A stretch of 64,000 nt of DNA, from NCBI GenBank assembly GCA_002714185.1, contig PAWM01000008.1:67091-131090 (forward strand). The letters are read 5' to 3'. The DNA is from Flavobacteriales bacterium. GTDB taxonomy: Bacteria > Bacteroidota > Bacteroidia > Flavobacteriales > TMED113. Under the pieces are notes generated by a model. That model had not been told where the DNA came from. It saw nothing but the letters and a program-made list of their open reading frames with translations, and ran no database searches. Positions 57,857 to 64,000 of the stretch are shown in pieces (position 1 is the stretch's first letter; every line of letters starts with the position of its first letter). The position numbers and the translations under genes are program-made.

Positions 57857-58443
57857 TTGATAGTTGTTTTAGATAATTCAAGTATTTTATTGTAAACTTT
57901 TTCTGTAGGTAGTCCCATTACATTATAAAATGATCCTACAATTTTATTTATTGCTATTAAACCAAACCATTCTTGTATTCCATATCCTCCAGCTTTATCT
58001 AGAGGTTGATAATTATTGATGTAATATTGAATTTCTGAATTAGTGAGTTTATTTACATACACAGTGCTTGTATCAAAAAATGAAATTTCTTTTTTTATAG
58101 TTTTTAAAGTGACTCCAGTTACTACAAAATGTTTTTTATTCGAAATCATTTTTAACATATTAGTAGCTTCTTGTTTTGTATTTGGTTTTTCAAGAATAAT
58201 CTTATTCATATATACAATAGTATCTGCACATATTAAAACTTCATTCTTATTAATCTTATAGGAGTTAGCTTTTTTTTTAGAAAGGAAAACAGCTATTTGA
58301 GTAGGTGTTAATGAATTTGGATAACTTTCGTCAATATCTAGTTGTTGTATCTTAAAATTGAATCCCATTAACTTTAATAATTCAATTCTTCTTGGAGATT
58401 TTGATCCTAGAATAATATTGAAATTAGTATTTAATTTTTCCAT
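57853..58443 (-). CDS. maf: Maf-family nucleoside triphosphate pyrophosphatase
   Basis: 196 residues. Motifs are IILGSKSPRRIELLKLMGF at 10-28, the VLICADTIVYMN metal-binding Asp near 72, GVTLKTIKK, and DKAGGYGIQEWFGLIAINKIVGSFYNVMGLP near the end. The enzyme hydrolyses non-canonical or excess dTTP/UTP-type nucleotides to monophosphates. It overlaps the KdsC-like gene by 20 bases and nhaC by four. Confidence 0.95.
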   Translation of the reverse strand: MEKLNTNFNIILGSKSPRRIELLKLMGFNFKIQQLDIDESYPNSLTPTQIAVFLSKKKANSYKINKNEVLICADTIVYMNKIILEKPNTKQEATNMLKMISNKKHFVVTGVTLKTIKKEISFFDTSTVYVNKLTNSEIQYYINNYQPLDKAGGYGIQEWFGLIAINKIVGSFYNVMGLPTEKVYNKILELSKTTIK

Positions 58444-58948
58444 TTAAATCCCATTTTTTATTTACTTTCATTGTTTGTTCTATGATATCTCGAACACAAC
58501 CTTCTCCACCATTTTTACTAGAAATATAATTGCAAATATTTTTAACTTCATTAACTGCATTCTTTGGGCAACAACTTACATATGCATATTTTAAAACTTC
58601 GATATCTGGAATATCATCTCCCATATATAAAATTTGGTCTTGCTTTAGGTTGTTTTTTTTCATAAAATCAATCAATTTAGGTAATTTATCATTTGCATTT
58701 AAATAAACTTCGTGAACACCTAATTGTTCAAATCTTAATTTAATTTCCTCATCTCTACCCCCTGTAATTATACCCACTTTATATCCTTTTTGAATTGCTA
58801 ATTTTAATGCATATCCATCTTTTGCATTCATTTTTCTAATAAATTTTCCTCCGGGGAATACATATAAGTTACCATTAGTAAGTACTCCGTCAACATCAAA
58901 TACAAATGCTTTAATTTGTTTTAAATCTTTTTTAAATTCACTTTTCAT
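58424..58948 (-). CDS. KdsC-like HAD phosphatase (Kdo-8-phosphate phosphatase)
   Basis: 174 residues of the C0-type HAD family without a cap domain. Nucleophile D18 and acid D20 are in FVFDVDGVLTNG, motif II is GIITGGRDEE, and the acidic motif is YMGDDIPDIEVLKYA. KdsC frees Kdo from its 8-phosphate for LPS core synthesis, which fits the LPS export genes elsewhere in the window. Other HAD substrates remain possible. It overlaps the DUF2520 gene by 11 bases. Confidence 0.88.
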   Translation of the reverse strand: MKSEFKKDLKQIKAFVFDVDGVLTNGNLYVFPGGKFIRKMNAKDGYALKLAIQKGYKVGIITGGRDEEIKLRFEQLGVHEVYLNANDKLPKLIDFMKKNNLKQDQILYMGDDIPDIEVLKYAYVSCCPKNAVNEVKNICNYISSKNGGEGCVRDIIEQTMKVNKKWDLNGKIKY

Positions 58949-59696
58949 ACTCTTCTAAAATATTTTGAGATAATAATTGATATATTTTTTTGTAATTTTT
59001 ATTTTTCATCATTTTCAAGTGTTCATTTATGATTTTATTGTCACCTCTTTTTGCAGGTCCAGTTTGATTATCTATAGGATCACTTTCTGTTATATTATTT
59101 GCGGTTTTAATAATTAAAGGAATTAATAATGAAAAATCTATTTCATAATTATCTAAATGTTTTTTAGCAATTATGTAGCAAAAGTTCGAAAAATTTGAAA
59201 CAATAACTGCAGCTAAATGAATATGTTTTCTTTGAAAAGAGTTTAAATAATAAATTTTATTTGAAATTTTATTACCTAAACTAATTAATTTTTTTTTAAA
59301 TACTTCATTATTAGCTTCTATACATATGGGAATAGATTTGAATTCAATTTTTATTTCTTTTTTTAAAGTCTGTACAGGATATAAAACTCCTGTATTTTTT
59401 CGACCATCAAAAACACTTATATCTGTACTTCCAGAGGTGTGGATCATTGATATGTTAGGTAGTTTTTTGATAACTTCTTTGATATTATCGTCTTTTACAC
59501 AAATAATTATTAAATCTGTTTTTAAAAAATTTGCAAATTGATTATTAAACATACAATCTAATTTTTTTGATAATGCAAATCCACTTTCTTTATTTCTTGA
59601 AATTATTTCCTGTATTTTAACCCCAGAATACTTAAATGCTAATCCTAAATGTGTTGCAACATTACCTGAACCAATAATTGAAATTTTTTTAATCAT
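58938..59696 (-). CDS. Rossmann-fold/DUF2520 protein (NADP oxidoreductase-like)
   Basis: 252 residues. An N-terminal NAD(P)-binding GxGxxA motif (IIGSGNVATHLGLAF) and IICVKDDNI are followed by HTSGSTDISVF and GVLYPVQTLKKE, and a C-terminal helical DUF2520 domain with KHIHLAAVIVSNFSNFCYIIA and TGPAKRGDN. The layout resembles ketopantoate or pyrroline reductases, but the substrate is not known. It heads the long minus-strand run that includes KdsC-like, maf, nhaC, the microprotein, mutL and the rhomboids. Confidence 0.88.
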   Translation of the reverse strand: MIKKISIIGSGNVATHLGLAFKYSGVKIQEIISRNKESGFALSKKLDCMFNNQFANFLKTDLIIICVKDDNIKEVIKKLPNISMIHTSGSTDISVFDGRKNTGVLYPVQTLKKEIKIEFKSIPICIEANNEVFKKKLISLGNKISNKIYYLNSFQRKHIHLAAVIVSNFSNFCYIIAKKHLDNYEIDFSLLIPLIIKTANNITESDPIDNQTGPAKRGDNKIINEHLKMMKNKNYKKIYQLLSQNILEEYEK

Positions 59697-59725
59697 ATAA
59701 TTAGTAATATAATCATAAAATTAAA

Positions 59726-59733
59726 TACTTTTG
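59726..59733 (+). promoter_or_regulatory. Candidate -7 box upstream of ccsB
   Basis: TACTTTTG matches TAnnTTTG. TTA (one mismatch from TTG) lies 22 bases upstream at 59701-59703. A start near 59740 would leave about 16 nt before the TTG start of ccsB. Confidence 0.3.
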
Positions 59734-59755
59734 TTGTCTAAATATATATAAAACA

Positions 59756-61141
59756 TTGAATAAATATTTTAATTACTTATTTTCCATCAAATCAGCATTA
59801 TTATTAATGTTTTTATTTGCTATTGCTATTGCTATTGCAACTTTCATTGAAAACGACTATGGAACTACTACAGCTAGAGCTTTAGTGTTTAATAGTTGGT
59901 GGTTAGAGTTAATACTCATTTTTTTATGCTCAATTTTTATATATAATATTTTTGAATATAGGTTATTTCACATTAATAAGTTACCTGTTTTGTTTTTACA
60001 TTTATCGTTTATATTTATTATTATAGGTGCCGGAATAACTAGATATATTAGTAACGAAGGTGTTATGAGGATAAGAGAAGGAACATTAAATAATCAATTT
60101 ATTTCGACTAATTTATTTTTAGAATACAAGATTCATAATAGTATTAGTCAATATTCTGGTCAAAAAGAATTAATTCTGTCTTCCAAATCAAATAATTCTT
60201 TTTCAATACCGATGAGTTTTGATAATAAAAATATAAAGATTCAATATGTTAATTTTATACATGATCCAGTTGAGGAACTAGTTGATTCCCAGGAAGGAGG
60301 TGGTGAAATAATAGAATTAATTATTCCTTCTGAATCTGGTGGTATGCAATCAGAATACATATTAAAAAACAGTCAAAAGTATATTAAAAATTTGAATGTT
60401 AATTATCAAAGTAATCTTAAAACAGATTTAAATATTTATCAGGAAGATTCATTATTTTATTTTGATTCAAAATTTGATGTTCATTTTATGAAAATGTCGG
60501 ATCGTTCTACAGGTGTGTTAATGAATAATTCAAGTCATTTATTGAATAATAAAGTCTTGTATACTATTGATAGTCAAAATATAGTATTTAAAAATTATTT
60601 TCAAAATGCTATTCTTAAACAAGTTCCTGCAAATATTAAAAATGATGCTGCTAAATTAGATTTATTGAAAATTATTTTAACAGTAGCTAATCAGGATACA
60701 ATTATTGATTTATATGGTGCTGAAGGTGTGTTATCTTCAAAAAATTATTTTCAATTTAATGATTTATATTTTTCATTATCTTATGGCCCAAGAGTACATA
60801 CTTTACCATTTGGTATCTTTTTAAAAGATTTTCAATTAGAAAGATATCCCGGATCTGAAAGTCCTTCATCATTTGCTAGTGAAATTCAGATTATGGACGG
60901 AACAGAGAATATAGATTATCGAATTTTTATGAACAATGTTTTAAATTATAAGGGTTATAGATTTTTTCAATCTTCTTATGATAATGATGAGAAGGGAACA
61001 ATACTATCTGTTAATCAAGATAGATTGGGGACAGGAGTAACATATTTTGGATATTTTTCATTGCTTTGTTCCGTGTTAAGTTTATTGATATCAAGGTTTT
61101 CAAGAATAAGTATTCTTGGTAAACAACACAAAACTGTTTAA
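59756..61141 (+). CDS. ccsB: ResB/CcsB-like cytochrome c biogenesis protein
   Basis: 461 residues from TTG 59756. Three N-terminal membrane helices (SALLLMFLFAIAIAIATF, LELILIFLCSIFIYNIF, LPVLFLHLSFIFIIIGAGITRY) are followed by a large periplasmic region and a final helix near 430-450. The RYISNEGVMRIREG and YKGYRFFQSSYDNDEKG segments are ResB-type. With CcsA it moves heme across the membrane and ligates it to apocytochrome c (system II). ccsA starts two bases later. A GCTATT tandem repeat encodes part of the first helix. Confidence 0.9.
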   Translation: MNKYFNYLFSIKSALLLMFLFAIAIAIATFIENDYGTTTARALVFNSWWLELILIFLCSIFIYNIFEYRLFHINKLPVLFLHLSFIFIIIGAGITRYISNEGVMRIREGTLNNQFISTNLFLEYKIHNSISQYSGQKELILSSKSNNSFSIPMSFDNKNIKIQYVNFIHDPVEELVDSQEGGGEIIELIIPSESGGMQSEYILKNSQKYIKNLNVNYQSNLKTDLNIYQEDSLFYFDSKFDVHFMKMSDRSTGVLMNNSSHLLNNKVLYTIDSQNIVFKNYFQNAILKQVPANIKNDAAKLDLLKIILTVANQDTIIDLYGAEGVLSSKNYFQFNDLYFSLSYGPRVHTLPFGIFLKDFQLERYPGSESPSSFASEIQIMDGTENIDYRIFMNNVLNYKGYRFFQSSYDNDEKGTILSVNQDRLGTGVTYFGYFSLLCSVLSLLISRFSRISILGKQHKTV

Positions 61142-61143
61142 TT

Positions 61144-62844
61144 ATGAATTATAAGTTTATTAATTTTCTGTTTTTTACTTTATTAATTTCATTTTTATCT
61201 GCATCTAATTTGCCTTTAGATAGTTTATTAATGGATAGAAAAATCCCTAAAGAACACGCCGAATTATTTTCTAAGATACTTACTCAAGATAATGAAGGTA
61301 GAATTAAACCTTTTAATACATTTAGTTCAGAAATTTTGAGAAAAATAGCAAGAAAAGATAAGCTTTTTAATCAAAATTCAGACCAAATTGTAATTGGTAT
61401 GATTTTAGATCCATTATTATGGCAAATGATTCCTATAATTAAGGTAGCAGATGAGGAAGTTTCTACTATTATTAATCAGCAATCAGATTATGTTTCATTT
61501 ATTTCTTTTTTTAGTGAAAAAAGTCAATATCTTTTAACTCCATATGTTGAAGCAGCATATGCAAAAAGACCTATTGATAGAACAAAGTTTGATAAAAAAA
61601 TTCTAGAAATTGATGAACGGGTAAATATTTGCTCGATGATCTTTTCAGATAATTTAATTAGAATTTTCCCATCAAAATCATCTCTTAATGCTCCTTGGAC
61701 CCCAGATGTATCAATGTCAGTCCCAGGTGTTGACTCCTTGAAAACAAATAGTTTTAAAATGATATATAGAGATTTAGTTTATACTTCTTTTTCAGATGGT
61801 AATTGGAATTCTAGTAATTCAATAATTTCATTCATTTCAAATTATCAGAATGAATATGCATTCTCTCTTTTACCATCTAACATTAAAGTTAAGTTAGAAA
61901 TATTTTATAATAAATTAAAACCTTTTGGGTGGACTAGATTATTTTTATTTTACTTTTTAGTTGGATTTTTTTTATTATTTATTCTATTATTTGAAATTTT
62001 TTATAACTCAAACCAAATAATTAATAGGTTGTCATCTTTTAGTAAGTATTTGATTTTTTTGGGATTTATTTTTCATCTTCTCTGTCTTGCCTTAAGATGG
62101 TATATCTCAGGACATGCTCCCTGGAGTAATGCTTACGAATCAGTAATTTTTATTGCATTTGCTACTATGCTTGCTGGAATCCTATTTTCAAAAAAAACAA
62201 ACTTCACATTAGTTGCTGCTTCTATAGTAGCAGCAATGTTACTTTTTGTTGCTAATTTGAATTGGTTAAATCCTGAAATCACAAACTTAGTACCAGTATT
62301 GAAATCCTATTGGTTAATGATACATGTCTCAGTAATTACCTCAAGTTATGGATTTTTTGGATTGTGTGCATTTCTTGGCTTATTGAATTTATTATTAATT
62401 CTAGCTAATCGTACAAAAAAAATAGAATCTAATATATCCAATTTAACAATCATTAATGAGCAGTCTATGATGATAGGCTTGTTTCTATTAACTATTGGCA
62501 CTTTTTTAGGTGGTGTATGGGCAAATGAATCGTGGGGTAGATACTGGGGATGGGACCCTAAGGAAACTTGGGCTTTGGTTAGTTGTCTTGTTTATGCTTT
62601 AATACTTCATGTAAGATTATTAAAAACAAAAAAATATATTTATTTCTTTAATATGTTATCATTATTTGGTTTTAGCTCAATTTTAATGACTTATTTTGGT
62701 GTTAATTACTATTTAGATGGATTACATTCTTATGCTGCAGGAGATGCATTTCCAGTACCTGACTTTGTTTTACCTGTATTCCTTTCTTTTTTATTTATAT
62801 CAATTTTAAGTTATTTTAGATTTAATAAATGGATTAATCAGTAA
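61144..62844 (+). CDS. ccsA: CcsA-like cytochrome c biogenesis protein
   Basis: 566 residues. An N-terminal signal-anchor helix and a periplasmic stretch (PKEHAELFSKILTQDNEGRIKPFNTFSSEILRKI) are followed by about eight membrane helices. The heme-handling WWD-type motif is clear as WGRYWGWDPKETWALVS near 460-476, and HAPWSNAYESVIFIAF is another conserved part. In many Bacteroidota ResB and CcsA are fused in one protein of about 1000 residues; here they are separate, adjacent genes. It is 4 bases upstream of bshB1. Confidence 0.93.
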   Translation: MNYKFINFLFFTLLISFLSASNLPLDSLLMDRKIPKEHAELFSKILTQDNEGRIKPFNTFSSEILRKIARKDKLFNQNSDQIVIGMILDPLLWQMIPIIKVADEEVSTIINQQSDYVSFISFFSEKSQYLLTPYVEAAYAKRPIDRTKFDKKILEIDERVNICSMIFSDNLIRIFPSKSSLNAPWTPDVSMSVPGVDSLKTNSFKMIYRDLVYTSFSDGNWNSSNSIISFISNYQNEYAFSLLPSNIKVKLEIFYNKLKPFGWTRLFLFYFLVGFFLLFILLFEIFYNSNQIINRLSSFSKYLIFLGFIFHLLCLALRWYISGHAPWSNAYESVIFIAFATMLAGILFSKKTNFTLVAASIVAAMLLFVANLNWLNPEITNLVPVLKSYWLMIHVSVITSSYGFFGLCAFLGLLNLLLILANRTKKIESNISNLTIINEQSMMIGLFLLTIGTFLGGVWANESWGRYWGWDPKETWALVSCLVYALILHVRLLKTKKYIYFFNMLSLFGFSSILMTYFGVNYYLDGLHSYAAGDAFPVPDFVLPVFLSFLFISILSYFRFNKWINQ

Positions 62845-62848
62845 TCAA

Positions 62849-63568
62849 ATGAGTAAAGTAGATATTTTAGCTGTTGGTGCACATCCAGATGATGTCGAAT
62901 TAGGTTGTGGAGGAACATTATTACTCCAAAGATCTCTCGGTTATAGTATTGGTGTTATTGATTTAACTGAGGGTGAACTTGGAACAAGAGGTTCTGCTAA
63001 GATAAGAATTGAAGAGTCTAAAATTGCGGCCAAAAAAATGGGATTATCTTTTAGAGCAAATTTATCTTTTCAAGATGGTTTTTTTGAGAATAATAGAATT
63101 AATAAATTAGAATTAATAAAAAGAATTAGAATGTGTCAGCCCTCTATTGTTTTAGCTAACACATTATATGATAGACATCCAGATCATGGGAGAGCTGCTG
63201 ATTTAATTTATGAAGCTTGTTTTCTAGCAGGTTTAGAGAAAATAGAAACAGAGTTTGATGGCCAGTTACAAAATCCATTTAGACCTAAAGTTATCTATAA
63301 TTATATTCAATATAATAACCAGCAACCAGATTTTCTTATTGATATTTCTGATTTTATGATGAAAAAAATGGAACTTATTAAATCATATTCTTCACAATTT
63401 TATAATCCCAATTCAAAAGAAAGTGAAACTATAATATCTAAAAAAAATTTTCTTGATTTAGTTATGTCTCGTTCTTCCGATTTAGGTAGATTTATCTCCG
63501 TAGATTATGCGGAAGGATTTTGTGTTAATAGATATCTGGGAACGAAAGATTTATATAATTTGATATAA
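62849..63568 (+). CDS. bshB1: Bacillithiol biosynthesis deacetylase BshB1
   Basis: 239 residues of the LmbE/PIG-L zinc deacetylase family. Metal ligands are H12 and D15 in VGAHPDDVELGCGG and the later His in DRHPDHGRAADLIYEA. LTEGELGTRGS and QDGFFENN are BshB1-typical. It removes acetate from GlcNAc-malate made by BshA (515-1612), giving GlcN-malate, to which BshC adds cysteine. It follows ccsA by four bases and may share its transcript. Confidence 0.94.
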   Translation: MSKVDILAVGAHPDDVELGCGGTLLLQRSLGYSIGVIDLTEGELGTRGSAKIRIEESKIAAKKMGLSFRANLSFQDGFFENNRINKLELIKRIRMCQPSIVLANTLYDRHPDHGRAADLIYEACFLAGLEKIETEFDGQLQNPFRPKVIYNYIQYNNQQPDFLIDISDFMMKKMELIKSYSSQFYNPNSKESETIISKKNFLDLVMSRSSDLGRFISVDYAEGFCVNRYLGTKDLYNLI

Positions 63569-63574
63569 TCAATA

Positions 63575-64000
63575 TTATTTGACTCTTATTTTAAATACTT
63601 GTTTGTCTTCAATATAACCTTCTAAAATATCATTTTTATTTACTTTATCAACTCCACTAGGTGTACCCGTGAAGATTAAATCTCCTTTTTTCAAAGTAAT
63701 GTATTTAGAAACATATGATATTATATTATCAATTTTAAAAATCATATTTTTAGTATTACCACTTTGTTTTATTTTACTATTTACTAATAACTTAAAATAT
63801 AGATTATTTAAATCTGCAATATTTTCTTTATTAATAAATGTTCCAATTACTGCAGAACCATCAAAAGCTTTTGCTTTTTCCCATGGATAACCATCTTGTT
63901 TTAATTGTTGTTGAATATCTCTTGCTGTAAAATCAATTCCTACAGTTAATTCATTATAATAATTGTAGGAGAATTTTTCATTAATATGTTTTCCGGATTT
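63575..64000 (-). CDS. FAH-family hydrolase (5' part outside window)
   Basis: 141 residues of a minus-strand gene whose start lies beyond the right edge; the frame is open at 64000. FAH-family elements are VGIDFTARDIQQQLKQDGYPWEKAKAFDGSAVIG and KKGDLIFTGTPSGVD near the end. The family includes acylpyruvases and oxaloacetate decarboxylase-like enzymes, usually about 200 residues, so about 60 N-terminal residues are missing. It is distinct from fahA at 30148. The end is six bases from convergent bshB1. Confidence 0.9.
   Translation of the reverse strand, partial: KSGKHINEKFSYNYYNELTVGIDFTARDIQQQLKQDGYPWEKAKAFDGSAVIGTFINKENIADLNNLYFKLLVNSKIKQSGNTKNMIFKIDNIISYVSKYITLKKGDLIFTGTPSGVDKVNKNDILEGYIEDKQVFKIRVK

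Noticed and set aside
61130-61150. ccsB/ccsA split as a frameshift artefact
   Set aside because: ccsA has its own ATG followed by a credible signal-anchor helix, and no homopolymer lies at the junction.
63669-63890. Plus-strand 73-codon frame at the right end
   Set aside because: It is the shadow of the minus-strand FAH-family gene, whose motifs are clear.

Overview
This window is one contiguous stretch of an AT-rich bacterial chromosome (roughly a quarter G+C by eye, not counted). It belongs to the Bacteroidota and most probably to Flavobacteriales. Pointers to that lineage are a PorP/SprF-type protein and a type-B C-terminal-domain protein of the type IX secretion system (T9SS), bacillithiol synthesis genes (bshA, bshB1), a fused alpha/beta E1 dehydrogenase, the ParE/ParC pair, a flavobacterial START-like protein, tandem rhomboids next to mutL, and promoters of the TTG-N19-TAnnTTTG type. 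The genome looks streamlined: most same-strand genes overlap by 1-20 nt or are a few nt apart, convergent genes often share their last bases, TTG/GTG starts are common, and I see only one clear GC-rich terminator. There is no rRNA, IS, prophage, CRISPR array or recognisable defence island.

Layout. 1-9.7 kb: MORN-type protein (cut by the left edge), bshA, a SUI1-type factor with a 2OG-Fe(II) oxygenase, the fused E1 dehydrogenase, a DUF998-like membrane protein, and histidine catabolism (ftcD, hutI) with a T9SS-type protein between the two genes. 9.7-16.3 kb: chorismate synthase interrupted by a frameshift at an A11 run, a dicarboxylate/amino-acid symporter, rplS, trmD, a 741-bp AT-extreme gap, lpdA, ridA and a glutamine amidotransferase (pabA/trpG). 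16.3-24.6 kb: lptD divergent from an envelope/redox cluster (amidase, MCE protein, membrane Fe-S protein, HAD protein, CCG Fe-S protein, small conserved protein), then an outer-membrane beta-barrel protein. 24.7-31.4 kb: a run transcribed fahA, then rel/spoT, fur-family gene, purA, OstA/LptA-like gene. 31.5-40.6 kb: glyA, ychF, parE, parC, PorP/SprF, tsaD. 40.6-51.4 kb: tamB, then the run START-like, LptF/G, two glycosyltransferases, ribBA; then a TlpA-like thioredoxin protein and tRNA-Met. 51.4-64 kb: an OppA-like lipoprotein; a long minus-strand operon (DUF2520, KdsC-like, maf, nhaC, a 51-codon membrane microprotein, mutL, two rhomboids); split ccsB/ccsA; bshB1; and an FAH-family hydrolase cut by the right edge.

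How the genes fit together. The main theme is outer-membrane and LPS biogenesis (LptD, OstA/LptA-like, LptF/G, KdsC-like phosphatase, TamB, MCE protein, amidase, beta-barrel protein). The rest is core metabolism and information processing: amino-acid catabolism (Hut, FahA, E1, Lpd), bacillithiol, riboflavin, purine and chorismate synthesis, topoisomerase IV, tRNA modification, (p)ppGpp signalling and cytochrome c maturation.

I do not see a clear-cut new defence or mobile system. The best candidates for new biology are the amidase-MCE-Fe-S-HAD-Fe-S cluster (18.7-23.8 kb), the microprotein at 56283-56438, the homopolymer frameshift in aroC, the unexplained 741-bp gap at 13.2-13.9 kb, and the secreted T9SS-type protein inside the histidine-degradation operon.
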